Below are positions 1-10,924 of a stretch of DNA of 64,000 bases, piece after piece. The position numbers and the translations under genes were made by a program. The DNA is from Aradus depressus (taxonomy: Eukaryota; Arthropoda; Insecta; Hemiptera; Aradidae): positions 4,570,713 through 4,634,712 of the forward strand of contig OY759222.1 of the NCBI GenBank assembly GCA_963662175.1, written 5' to 3'. The first letter of the stretch is position 1. Every line of letters begins with the position of its first letter. The notes under the pieces are model-generated. The model ran no database searches and was not told the DNA's origin. It saw only the letters and a list, made by a program, of their open reading frames with translations.

Positions 1-240
1 TTTGTATACAGTATGTTTGGATGGTGCTAATCGATACTCGTATCTCCCAAACAAACGGATCAATTTCGACCTAATTTGGAGTATTCTACTATAGCGGACA
101 TTTTTCTCCTTTATTATTTGGTGAATATTAAAAGAAGTTTTATTTTAAATAATTATTGGTGGTATTTATATTGCCTATCGCGTTACGGGTCAAGGAACGC
201 AAATAAATTATATAGAAATAATTATTTTGAGAAGCTTTTG
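1..240. other. unassigned AT-rich sequence
   Basis: No motif, repeat match or convincing reading frame was seen. The 88-codon frame starting at 76 runs into the adjacent minus-strand SINE and is not a credible gene. Confidence 0.5.
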
Positions 241-526
241 AGGCCTACTACCAGAGCGGTATTTAGTTATTCTGGTGGACAAGAGCCCGACTCTACTATG
301 GGAGTCCTAAATTTTACCTACCCTAAATTTTTATTCATCTAGGGCAGGGTGCCTAACACGAGTGCCTAACATTGTACAGGCTCGGGAGCATCGCTTAACG
401 TCCCATCCGAAGGAAGGCATGCTCAAGTTTATTTTACCTTCCAGATAAAAAAAAAACTAAGGGCCTGGTTTCGAACCCACGACCTTGAGCTCAGAAGGCG
501 CATACCACTGAGCTACCCCCGCCCTC
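241..526 (-). mobile_element. tRNA-derived SINE, minus strand, 3'-truncated
   Basis: Read on the minus strand it starts GAGGGCGGGGGTAGCTCAGT (A box), has a B-box-like GGGTTCG, then the conserved block CCTTCGGATGGGACGTTAAG. It continues through the shared region ending at the GGTAGTAGGC motif. The last 50 or so bases present in full copies are missing. Its 5' end faces the plus-strand copy that starts at 593. Confidence 0.85.
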
Positions 527-592
527 AGTTCCCTTAAAATACAGACAAATAAACATAAATTTTGTTTTCACATGAAATTAAACAAAAATAAA

Positions 593-906
593 GAGGGCGC
601 CGGTAGCTCAATGGTATGCATGCTTGTCTTCTTAGCTAAAGATCGTGGGTTCGAAACCCGACCGATGCCCTTAGTTTATTTTATCGGGAGGTAAAATAAA
701 TTTAAGCACGCTGTTCTTCGGATGGGACGTTTAAGCGATGGTCCCGAGCCTGTACGTTGTTAGGTACTCGTTAAAGACCCCCTACCCAAAATTTAAGACT
801 CCCATAGTAGAGTCGGGCTCATGTCCACCAGAGTGACGAAAGAGCGCTCTGGTAGTAGGAGATATGACCTTGTAGTTAAAGCCCGGGCATGGGTCATTAT
901 AACTAA
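593..906 (+). mobile_element. tRNA-derived SINE, near full length
   Basis: It starts GAGGGCGCCGGTAGCTCAAT (A box) and has a B box GTGGGTTCGAAACCCGACC. A linker GTTTATTTTAT follows, then the conserved GGATGGGACGTTTAAGCGAT block and the body ending CCCGGGCATGGGTCATTATAA. With the copy at 241-526 it forms a head-to-head pair with a 66-bp spacer. Confidence 0.9.
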
Positions 907-1398
907 TTTTAACAGGTTTAGTTTATTAATATACAATTAGAGCCCCACAAATTAAATCTATAACAAGTATGAATAAGAATGGAAAAATCTTACCCTAGAT
1001 GAATGGTTTAGAGGGAAAAGTGACTGAACATACCTGAAACAGAAAAATATATATATTAGACAAAGTAGAAGGGAACAAAAAAATATATACTTATTTTAGA
1101 GCAGCGAGAAAACTGTGATCAGGGGGAATTTTTTTATATTTTTATACCTTCAGTCTAATCGTGCACAAATTCGAGATCGGATTTTCAACGGAATTCAAGT
1201 GAAATTGTGAGAAAAATGAAAATCACTTTTTTTATATGTAATAAAATTTTCCGAAGGTTGCCCTGTTAGTGAGATATACCCCGAAAACCGTCTTCAAATT
1301 TCTTTAAACAATAAGCTCTTCGGGTGTGGAAGAGGTAAAAATATATTTTAAGGAATCATTAATTATATAATAATTAACCAGCATAATTGTACTTTATT
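907..1398. other. unassigned, with decayed family B fragment
   Basis: Around 1139-1260 there is weak similarity to the family B end (ATTCGAGATCGGATTTTCAA, then the CGAAGGTTGCC module). The remainder is AT-rich with no identifiable feature. Confidence 0.4.
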
Positions 1399-1685
1399 AT
1401 ACCTTTAGTATAAGGACGTATTGTAATCGAGCGAAAATCCTAAATCGAGTTTTCAACGGATTTTCACGTTTCAAGGTCCCCTGAATACGTTTTGACAATT
1501 TTTGTGAAGACGTCTGGCTGTGTGACTGTATGTGAGCGCTCTGACGCACAAACGATTGTAGCTATGAACTTATAATATGACATGAAGTTGTCACATCCAC
1601 TAATTTAGATCTGGTTAGTTTTTGGTCAAAATCTAACGAAAATTGAGATCAATTTACATGGGGGCCTAGTAGTCATAGTTAACAC
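1399..1685 (+). repeat. family B interspersed repeat
   Basis: It starts with the family B end (ATACCTTTAGTATAAGGA, then GTATTGTAATCGAGCGAAAA). AATCGAGTTTTCAACGGATT and CAAACGATTGTAGCTATGAA follow. The same modules recur at 7829, 20854, 45330 (minus), 52740 (minus), 54510 and 57680. No coding frame is present. The superfamily is unknown. Confidence 0.7.
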
Positions 1686-1718
1686 AGCTCGACAGAAATT
1701 TCACTGTATGTACCTCTA

Positions 1719-1775
1719 GGTTAGTTATTATGACTCATGCCCGGGCTTTAACTTCGAGGTCATATCTTGAGGCGA
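1719..1775 (-). mobile_element. SINE 3'-end fragment
   Basis: GTTAGTTATTATGACTCATG followed by CCCGGGCTTTAAC is the reverse complement of the SINE 3' end. Only about 55 bp remains. Confidence 0.7.
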
Positions 1776-1844
1776 TACAGGATTATCGTTTATCTGTTGC
1801 TAATGAAGGCTTCTTTGTATTTGTTCTAGATACACATGTACAAT

Positions 1845-2016
1845 TTCTTGTCGACGTTCTATCGGGTGTTATCGTGTTCATATCCACACATACACAGATA
1901 GACCGCAAGGTTTTTGGTCAGGTCGCAAAACGCGGAATACCGGTGAAGAAACAAAATCGAATTTCTGTCTGATTCCCTACACTTCGTAATGTTGGGGATG
2001 TTATATAATTTAAGCT
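1845..2016 (-). repeat. family A repeat, terminal part
   Basis: TCTATCGGGTGTTATCGTGT and AATCGAATTTCTGTCTGATT are reverse-strand family A modules. The copy ends against the 48-bp minisatellite, so the array abuts or interrupts a family A end. Confidence 0.6.
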
Positions 2017-2018
2017 CT

Positions 2019-5000
2019 GCGGTTCACACTCCCGCGGTCCCCCAGTTTGGCTCCAGCCTCCTTAAGGCGGTTCACACTCCCGCGGTCCCCCAGTTCGGCT
2101 CCAGCCTCCTTACGGCGGTTCACACTCCCGCGGTCCCCCAGTTCGGCCCCAGCCTCCTTACGGCGGTTCACACTCCCGCGGTCCCCCAGTTCGGCTCCAG
2201 CCTCCTTACGGCGGTTCACACTCCCGCGGTCCCCCAGTTCGGCTCCAGCCTCCTTACGGCGGTTCACACTCCCGCGGTCCCCCAGTTCGGCTCCAGCCTC
2301 CTTACGGCGGTTCACACTCCCGCGGTCCCCCAGTTCGGCTCCAGCCTCCTTACGGCGGTTCACACTCCCGCGATCCCCCAGTTCGGCTCCAGCCTCCTTA
2401 CGGCGGTTCACACTCCCGCGGTCCCCCAGTTCGGCTCCAGCCTCCTTACGGCGGTTCACACTCCCGCGGTCCCCCAGTTCGGCTCCAGCCTCCTTACGGC
2501 GGTTCACGCTCCCGCGGTCCCCCAGTTCGGCTCCAGCCTCCTTACGGCGGTTCACGCTCCCGCGGTCCCCCAGTTCGGCTCCAGCCTCCTTACGGCGGTT
2601 CACACTCCCGCGGTCCCCCAGTTCGGCTCCAGCCTCCTTACGGCGGTTCACACTCCCGCGGTCCCCCAGTTCGGCTCCAGCCTCCTTACGGCGGTTCACA
2701 CTCCCGCGATCCCCCAGTTCGGCTCCAGCCTCCTTACGGCGGTTCACACTCCCGCGGTCCCCCAGTTCGGCTCCAGCCTCCTTACGGCGGTTCACACTCC
2801 CGCGGTCCCCCAGTTCGGCTCCAGCCTCCTTACGGCGGTTCACGCTCCCGCGGTCCCCCAGTTCGGCTCCAGCCTCCTTACGGCGGTTCACACTCCCGCG
2901 GTCCCCCAGTTCGGCTCCAGCCTCCTTACGGCGGTTCACACTCCCGCGGTCCCCCAGTTCGGCTCCAGCCTCCTTACGGCGGTTCACACTCCCGCGGTCC
3001 CCCAGTTCGGCTCCAGCCTCCTTACAGCGGTTCACACTCCCGCGGTCCCCCAGTTCGGCTCCAGCCTCCTTACGGCGGTTCACACTTCCGCGGTCCCCCA
3101 GTTCGGCTCCAGCCTCCTTACGGCGGTTCACACTCCCGCGGTCCCCCAGTTCGGCTCCAGCTTCCTTACGGCGGTTCACACTCCCGCGGTCCCCCAGTTC
3201 GGCTCCAGCCTCCTTACGGTGGTTCACACTCCGGCGGGCCCACAGTTCGGCTCCAGCCTCCTTACGGTGGTTCACACTCCCGCGGTCCCCCAGTTCGGCT
3301 CCAGCCTCCTTATGGCGGTTCACACTCCCGCGGTCCCCCAGTTCGGCTCCAGCCTCCTTACGGCGGTTCACACTCCCGCGGTCCCCCAGTTCGGCTCCAG
3401 CCTCCTTACGGCGGTTCACACTCCCGCGGTCCCCCAGTTCGGCTCCAGCCTCCTTACGGCGGTTCACACTCCCGCGGTCCCCCAGTTCGGCTCCAGCCTC
3501 CTTACGGCGGTTCACACTCCCGCGATCCCCCAGTTCGGCTCCAGCCTCCTTACGGCGGTTCACACTCCCGCGGTCCCCCAGTTCGGCTCCAGCCTCCTTA
3601 CGGCGGTTCACACTCCCGCGGTCCCCCAGTTCGGCTCCAGCCTCCTTACGGCGGTTCACGCTCCCGCGGTCCCCCAGTTCGGCTCCAGCCTCCTTACGGC
3701 GGTTCACAATCCCGCGGTCCCCCAGTTCGGCTCCAGCCTCCTTACGGCGGTTCACACTCCCGCGGTCCCCCAGTTCGGCTCCAGCCTCCTTACGGCGGTT
3801 CACACTCCCGCGGTCCCCCAGTTCGGCTCCAGCCTCCTTACGGCGGTTCACACTCCCGCGATCCCCCAGTTCGGCTCCAGCCTCCTTACGGCGGTTCACA
3901 CTCCCGCGGTCCCCCAGTTCGGCTCCAGCCTCCTTACGGCGGTTCACACTCCCGCGGTCCCCCAGTTCGGCTCCAGCCTCCTTACGGCGGTTCACGCTCC
4001 CGCGGTCCCCCAGTTCGGCTCCAGCCTCCTTACGGCGGTTCACACTCCCGCGGTCCCCCAGTTCGGCTCCAGCCTCCTTACGGCGGTTCACACTCCCGCG
4101 GTCCCCCAGTTCGGCTCCAGCCTCCTTACGGCGGTTCACACTCCCGCGGTCCCCCAGTTCGGCTCCAGCCTCCTTACAGCGGTTCACACTCCCGCGGTCC
4201 CCCAGTTCGGCTCCAGCCTCCTTACGGCGGTTCACACTTCCGCGGTCCCCCAGTTCGGCTCCAGCCTCCTTACGGCGGTTCACACTCCCGCGGTCCCCCA
4301 GTTCGGCTCCAGCCTCCTTACGGCGGTTCACACTCCCGCGGTCCCCCAGTTCGGCTCCAGCCTCCTTACGGCGGTTCACACTCCCGCGGTCCCCCAGTTC
4401 GGCTCCAGCCTCCTTACGGCGGTTCACACTCCCGCGATCCCCCAGTTCGGCTCCAGCCTCCTTACGGCGGTTCACACTCCCGCGGTCCCCCAGTTCGGCT
4501 CCAGCCTCCTTACGGCGGTTCACACTCCCGCGGTCCCCCAGTTCGGCTCCAGCCTCCTTACGGCGGTTCACGCTCCCGCGGTCCCCCAGTTCGGCTCCAG
4601 CCTCCTTACGGCGGTTCACAATCCCGCGGTCCCCCAGTTCGGCTCCAGCCTCCTTACGGCGGTTCACACTCCCGCGGTCCCCCAGTTCGGCTCCAGCCTC
4701 CTTACGGCGGTTCACACTCCCGCGGTCCCCCAGTTCGGCTCCAGCCTCCTTACGGCGGTTCACACTCCCGCGATCCCCCAGTTCGGCTCCAGCCTCCTTA
4801 CGGCGGTTCACACTCCCGCGGTCCCCCAGTTCGGCTCCAGCCTCCTTACGGCGGTTCACACTCCCGCGGTCCCCCAGTTCGGCTCCAGCCTCCTTACGGC
4901 GGTTCACACTCCCGCGGTCCCCCAGTTCGGCTCCAGCCTCCTTACGGCGGTTCACACTCCCGCGATCCCCCAGTTCGGCTCCAGCCTCCTTACGGCGGTT

Positions 5001-5954
5001 CACACTCCCGCGGTCCCCCAGTTCGGCTCCAGCCTCCTTACGGCGGTTCACACTCCCGCGGTCCCCCAGTTCGGCTCCAGCCTCCTTACGGCGGTTCACG
5101 CTCCCGCGGTCCCCCAGTTCGGCTCCAGCCTCCTTACGGCGGTTCACAATCCCGCGGTCCCCCAGTTCGGCTCCAGCCTCCTTACGGCGGTTCACACTCC
5201 CGCGGTCCCCCAGTTCGGCTCCAGCCTCCTTACGGCGGTTCACACTCCCGCGGTCCCCCAGTTCGGCTCCAGCCTCCTTACGGCGGTTCACACTCCCGCG
5301 ATCCCCCAGTTCGGCTCCAGCCTCCTTACGGCGGTTCACACTCCCGCGGTCCCCCAGTTCGGCTCCAGCCTCCTTACGGCGGTTCACACTCCCGCGGTCC
5401 CCCAGTTCGGCTCCAGCCTCCTTACGGCGGTTCACGCTCCCGCGGTCCCCCAGTTCGGCTCCAGCCTCCTTACGGCGGTTCACACTCCCGCGGTCCCCCA
5501 GTTCGGCTCCAGCCTCCTTACGGCGGTTCACACTCCCGCGGTCCCCCAGTTCGGCTCCAGCCTCCTTACGGCGGTTCACACTCCCGCGGTCCCCCAGTTC
5601 GGCTCCAGCCTCCTTACAGCGGTTCACACTCCCGCGGTCCCCCAGTTCGGCTCCAGCCTCCTTACGGCGGTTCACACTTCCGCGGTCCCCCAGTTCGGCT
5701 CCAGCCTCCTTACGGCGGTTCACACTCCCGCGGTCCCCCAGTTCGGCTCCAGCTTCCTTACGGCGGTTCACACTCCCGCGGTCCCCCAGTTCGGCTCCAG
5801 CCTCCTTACGGTGGTTCACACTCCGGCGGGCCCACAGTTCGGCTCCAGCCTCCTTACGGTGGTTCACACTCCCGCGGTCCCCCAGTTCGGCTCCAGCCTC
5901 CTTATGGCGGTTCACACTCCCGCGGTCCCCCAGTTCGGCTCCAGCCTCCTTATG
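2019..5954. repeat. 48-bp minisatellite, 82 units, with higher-order repeats
   Basis: The unit is 48 bp and GC-rich: GCGGTTCACACTCCCGCGGT, then CCCCCAGTTCGGCTCCAGCC, then TCCTTACG. Exactly 82 units fit (82 x 48 = 3,936 bp). Because 48 is divisible by 3 and the unit has no stop in three frames, frames of 1,340, 1,311 and 1,320 codons (two plus, one minus) stay open across the array. The 16-residue plus-frame unit is AVHTPAVPQFGSSLLT with single-residue variants. The variant order repeats in blocks: units 8-28 and 62-82 have the same variant pattern except at one unit, and units 32-50 and 51-61 are shorter copies. There is no signal peptide, credible promoter or splice context, so a protein product is not supported, though transcription cannot be excluded. 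Confidence 0.97.
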
Positions 5955-6262
5955 TTCACTCTCCTGTTCCACTTATCTGTGAGAATTATAGAAACTTTTA
6001 TATCAAACTAAACAAATTCTTCTCACTTTTATTGTTTGCTATAAACCAAACTACACCCTACATATATAATTACACACCAATAAATATGAAAGTAGTTCCA
6101 CTGATTTCTAAGGATAAGCCCTGTGTGATTCCTTGTTTTACTAAATTAGCCATTTTAAAACATGTTTATTTACAACTTTCAAGTTGAGAAATGCGGACAT
6201 ATTCTAGAAATTTATAATACGAACTACATTTCTGAAATATTGTCTAATGGTAAAAAAGTAAA
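5955..6262. other. unassigned AT-rich sequence
   Basis: Unique-looking AT-rich DNA between the minisatellite and a family A copy. No feature seen. Confidence 0.5.
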
Positions 6263-6264
6263 AC

Positions 6265-6945
6265 TATCGTCGACATATTGGCTCCCTCCAAAGCCAGTCG
6301 ACCGTTTGCACTAAAACTCAATATTTGACTTTGATAGTGGCTTCTGAATCCGTGATACTAAATGTATCGATACATTCACTACATCGACAGTTAGAAGCCT
6401 ATTTGAGTTGAGCCCTTCTTCTCTTCTCTTTGTTCCTCTCCTCCCTTCAAACGATTTCGCGGAAAATTAATAGGTGTCATCCTCATGGCGTTTTGAATTT
6501 AAATATGTAATTTCCTGTCGATACATTCATTACAATGGCAATTATTGAAATTTTTTAGTTGAGCCCGACCCCTTCGGCTGATTCAGCTGAAAATTAATAT
6601 ACGTCGTCCTTATAGGGCTTCGAATTTATAAATGAAATTTAGTGTCTATACATTCATCACAACGGCAGTTATTAGAGTTTTTGTGTTAAGCCTTCCCCTA
6701 ATCCTCTCTTTTCTTTGACCGAGTTGGCTGAAAATTAATAGGTGTCGTCCTTAGAGGGTTCTAGATACACATATAAAATTTCGTGTCGATACATTCACTC
6801 TATGGGGAGTTATCGTGTTTACAGGCACACAGACAGACAGACCATTTTTTTTTTCATCTTTGGGATTAGTGGAAAATATGAAATTCTGGTGAAAACTGAA
6901 CATAGGATCTCTGACTGATTGCAATAGTTCCTCTACAACTCAACA
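6265..6945 (-). repeat. family A interspersed repeat, long copy
   Basis: On the minus strand it carries several diverged internal modules. On the plus strand these read as CGATACATTCACTACATCGA, GTCGATACATTCATTACAAT, GTCTATACATTCATCACAAC and GTCGATACATTCACTCTATG, at spacings near 140 bp. It ends in the terminal segment that seeds the 43-bp tandem array. Confidence 0.75.
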
Positions 6946-7145
6946 TAAGTTCTCTGACTGATTGCAATACTTCCTCTATAACTCAACATAGGTTCTCTGA
7001 CTGATTGCAATACTTCCTCTATAACTCAACATAGGTTATCTGACTGATTGCAACACTTCCTCTATAACTCAACATAAGTTCTCTGACTGATTGCAATACT
7101 TCCTCTATAACTCAACATAGGTTCTGTGACTGATTGCATAACTTA
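6897..7145. repeat. 43-bp tandem repeat, about 6 copies
   Basis: The unit contains CATAGGTTCTCTGACTGATT, then GCAATACTTCCTCTATAACT. Starts of CATA fall at 6901, 6944, 6987, 7030, 7073 and 7116, an exact 43-bp step. The unit resembles the family A terminus (AACATCGAATTTCTGACCGA, then TTACATAACTTCCCCTATAC), so it looks like a local amplification of that end. Confidence 0.9.
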
Positions 7146-7828
7146 TTTTTTGAGTGCGTTGCAGAACATATCGTCACCTTAATACTACAACTAGACATCT
7201 CGAAATTATTAGTTTTGAGGAAAACGCAAATCTATTATTTTTTTTTTAATCAGTGGTTGTAGAATGACCCAAATTGAACTACTGACTTTTTTACATAAGT
7301 TCTTAACATATTTTCTTAGAGTTGTCTACTTCTAGCACAACAAAGATACCTGCAAAATACAACTAATGGTACAATTATCCCGTACATGCCGATTTTCGAG
7401 TTATCTAGTTGTAGTATTAAGGCTTTTTTTTTTTTTTTTTTTTTTTTTTGAAATTTGATTTAATACTGTCGGGAAATAGCATCAAAATGCATTCCGGAGC
7501 CATGAATGTTGTATGTTGGGGGCTAACGCCGGATATCACAGCTACTCTGCACATAAATGTGCAGTGTACAACTGGACAGGGTGACTCTCCTCTCAACTGA
7601 ATGACGTCAGCACTGGGCACTTCCTCAGTTCACAGAATGTATGTGTCTGTTTGGTCGCCGGATCTGCCTCTCGACGTCAGCATGTCCACTCTGTGTTCTT
7701 CACAAGGACGACTAACCTCAACTTAATCATGTTCTCAGTAGTACAATCTAGCTGATTGGTCGACTGTAGGACATTGGCCTACTACTACACAAGCAGCAAC
7801 CATTTCACGACTCAATTATATTTAACTT
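7146..7828. other. unassigned, with poly(T) tract at 7422-7449
   Basis: A 28-base poly(T) run could be the tail of a minus-strand retroposed copy. The following 7450-7780 is more GC-balanced and has no recognised similarity. The 67-codon minus frame ending in lysines is poly(T) read through and is not a gene. Confidence 0.4.
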
Positions 7829-8345
7829 TCTTATACAGTACAAGAAAATAATCGTGCGAAAATCCGAGATCGAGTTTTCTGAATACCTGCTGATTTCTGA
7901 CTGTTGTGAGAGCTATAACGCATAAACGATTATAACTATGAATGTGAAATTTGGAATACAGAAGTCACATGTTAGATCTGATTAGAGATTAGAATTTGGA
8001 CGAAATAGGACTAAATAGAGACAACATTACTTCTGGGGCCTAAAAGTACACTTTAAAAGATACAGCTTATATTTATGACCTAAAAACTATTTTCATGTAA
8101 AAGTTGGCGAGGATATTAAAAGGTACATTTTGTATTAAATAACATTTTTTGGAGAGACGCCTAAAATGTAGTTTTGAAACACATATTTTTACAAATTTCC
8201 CTGATTTACCCGAAAACGGTTAGTCCTATTAAAAAATTGGCCCTTACTAAAAATGTTCCTTATTAAATTTCCAATTGTTATTGTTTTCTCATATTTGCGA
8301 TAGGATCGATAGGACTAAAGTTACAGCTCCTCGAACAATGTGAAA
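7829..8345 (+). repeat. family B interspersed repeat, longest copy
   Basis: It starts at a TTTCTTATACAGTACAAGAA-like end and contains CGTGCGAAAATCCGAGATCG. It continues through the CATAAACGATTATAACTATG, AGATACAGCTTATATTTATG and CGATAGGACTAAAGTTACAG modules. It is the longest uninterrupted family B copy here, about 515 bp, and has no ORF. Confidence 0.7.
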
Positions 8346-8369
8346 TAAAGTAAAGTTTAAATTATAACA

Positions 8370-8720
8370 CCTATCGATTTTCAGCTAAATCAACCAAAAG
8401 GGAGAGAAGATTAGGGCGGAGGCTTAGCTCAAAAATCTAATAATTGTCGTTGTAATGAATGTATCGACACAAAATTTCATATGTGAATCCTAAATACCTC
8501 ATAAGGATGACACATTAGTTTCACAAAAACCACAAAACTGCCGATGTATCAATATGAAATTTCACATTTAAGGTCAAAACCCAAATGAGGACATAATCTG
8601 TCAAAATTCAGCGATATCGGTTACTGCCGTGTGAGCTGTTGAATAGACGCAAACGTACAATTTCCAACGTACATTGTAATGATTCACCGACAACTTTTCT
8701 GTATCTGTCCCCAACCAATA
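8370..8720 (+). repeat. family A interspersed repeat, internal modules
   Basis: Contains CCTATCGATTTTCAGCTAAA, GTAATGAATGTATCGACACA and later diverged modules, but lacks both family ends. Confidence 0.6.
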
Positions 8721-9140
8721 TATAAATTTCACTAGAGAGAATTATTCTCAAATCACACATTGAAGGGGTTCTTATATGTGAATATTTACATTAACGAGGA
8801 ATTAGTAGGTCAAAGGGTGAGTTTTAATTCTCAAAAATATTTACAGAAAACAGGACAAACAGGTGCAGTTTGCAGTTATATCTGTCTAATGTTGAACAAA
8901 ATGCAACACACGTAAATAATAGGTAAGAAAACGTTAAGAAAGAAAGCAAGAAAAGTGCAGTAATATCATTTACGTAATAATTGTTTGTTCAATAATTGCC
9001 ATAATTATTCCAAGTCATAAGTTTCCTTCAAGAACAATTTCCTTCCTTCCGAACAGTTTCACTTCCTCACATGTAGGCATTATAGGGGAAGTTATGGAAT
9101 CTGGAAAAATTGAATATTATTTTCACCGAAAGTTCAAGTA
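8721..9140. other. unassigned AT-rich sequence
   Basis: No repeat or frame recognised. Confidence 0.4.
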
Positions 9141-9185
9141 CAGTAGAGTCCCGCTAATCCGGACACCGATTATCCGGACGGAAAA
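9141..9185 (+). mobile_element. pogo/Tigger-type terminal sequence, solo end
   Basis: CAGTAGAGTCCCGCTAATCC then GGACACCGATTATCCGGA, preceded by TA, is a typical pogo/Tigger terminus (CAGTAGACTC plus ATCCGG repeats) and matches the ends of the intact MITE at 28152-28680. No matching right end was found. A 15-base A run follows. Confidence 0.7.
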
Positions 9186-9714
9186 AAAAAAAAAAACTAA
9201 TTAAAATTTAGTAAACTAAAAATATAATTTAGCGAGCGATATGTACGAAAATAATTCAAAGAGAAGGATTTGACTATCTCAGTTGGGTACGATGAAAAAG
9301 TGCAGACAGAGAAGACGGCGCGCACACCATATGTTTCAGGAAATGACTTTTTTCAGTGAGTCTAAAAATATTATCCTTTTTTTCATTACGTATTCTACAC
9401 TGTTTCATTTTATAGTTATAACTATCGAGGGAGTGTCAGCGTCTCCCATGAAGTGACGTTATATTTTTCTTTTTGACCACATATTTCGTATATATTGTAC
9501 ATAGATTGCAAATATAATAAATAAATAAATAATAAATCTTCTATAGGCAACATGATTTGAAACTTTCATTAAGATATATTTTCTTTATTAGCAAATGACG
9601 TTTATATACCTTTTATCTTATCTACTTAAGTTGAAGAGGTTTTTTCCTTGAGCTATACATAGATATATATATTAAAAATATTTATATTTTAAATAAGGCA
9701 AAGGTTTATTTTAT
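9186..9714. other. unassigned AT-rich sequence
   Basis: Strongly AT-rich. It may be the interior of the element that begins at 9141, but nothing shows where that element ends. Confidence 0.4.
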
Positions 9715-9720
9715 AAGCTA

Positions 9721-10075
9721 TATGAAGTATAGGGGAAGTTATGTAATCTGTCTAAAATTTTCAATGGAATTTCATGTTTTCCAATCTCCTGATGCCAAAA
9801 AAGAAAAAAAAAACTGTAAACTCGATAACTGCCGATAGAATGAATGTATCGAGATGAAACTTTATGTGAGTCTAGAACCCTCTAAAGACGACCCATATTC
9901 ATTTTCTGCATCAGCTGAAGGGGAGGGGAAATCAGAGAAATCCTAAATTGGCACAAAAAGTTGTATGAGTATGCAAAAGCCACTATGTAAGTCAATTATT
10001 GAGTTTTAGCCCAAACGGTCGAGTGGCTTTGGAGGGAGAGCGAAAACTTAATTGATGAATTCGTGCCACTTTAGG
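9721..10075 (+). repeat. family A interspersed repeat, short copy with both ends
   Basis: Begins at the left-end motif GTATAGGGGAAGTTATGTAA. It contains AATGAATGTATCGAGATGAA and runs to GGAGGGAGAGCGAAAACTTA near the right end. At about 350 bp it keeps the ends but only some internal modules. Confidence 0.75.
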
Positions 10076-10916
10076 TAGTATATGGGCTTCTCATGTAATC
10101 GATCAGAAATTCAGAAATTTAATAATTTCCGACCCCCTAAATGAATAATAAAAAAAAAAATTGTCTGAATCACCGACCCCAGCGCAAATTAACTAATTTT
10201 TTTCTTTTCCTCTTCTTCTGAATCCCCACACTAAATTTCGAATTGAAGTACAGTTGTGTACCGATTTTTTTTATCTTCTATTTTTGAAATTAGGGGGTCG
10301 TTGAAAACCCAGCGTCACATTTCATAATTTTCCCGAAGACTCCAGAGACATGGGCTGTCAAAAACAGGCTCAAATCATCAAGAAAATACTTTTTTTTAAA
10401 TAAACTCCTTAAGTAAATAAAGTTATACATTTATTTAGAGTATTTTATAATTAAAATAATTTTTTAAATTATTTTATTAAGTAAATTATGAAATTTATGG
10501 CACACAATTTTCTTTGAAATTTTCATAAGTCTGTTAAGATTTAGGAATAAAAATTATTATTATGTGGAAAAATCCATTGCCAATGATGGCCACCATTTTG
10601 AATAGTCAGTAAACTGAATCCAGATACAAATAAAACACAGTTTAAGTTTCGTTTTTCGTATTCAATAGAGTCAAATTTGAATACGAAAAGACCCCTTAAT
10701 GAGTATTTCTCACAGGGATAGAATAGACGGACTCACAAAATTAAAATACTAGTCTAATGTTTTATGCAATAATGCTGATAGCTGTTTTATATTGTACCGT
10801 CTTCAGATGTCACTCCTCACAAAATTTACTAAAAACTTTCTAGTTTACTTAAAGGTTTAGTCTCCTAATTGTGTGGCTTAGGATCTGAAGGTTGGGAATC
10901 GGACTGGTAATACCTG
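10076..10916. other. unassigned, with decayed family A pieces
   Basis: Fragments such as TCATGTAATCGATCAGAAAT and GGGGGTCGTTGAAAACCCAG echo family A. The rest is AT-rich with no frame. Confidence 0.4.
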
Positions 10917-10924
10917 GAGATGAT

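Noticed and set aside
601..665. tRNA gene
   Set aside because: A and B boxes are present but the sequence continues into the shared SINE body and does not form a clean cloverleaf. The same holds for the other copies.
2019..5954. CRISPR array
   Set aside because: Units are contiguous with no unique spacers, and the setting is eukaryotic.
1989..6011. 1,340-codon plus frame and overlapping 1,311 and 1,320 codon frames
   Set aside because: They arise because a 48-bp unit without stops is repeated 82 times. Three frames are open at once, with no promoter, signal or splice context.
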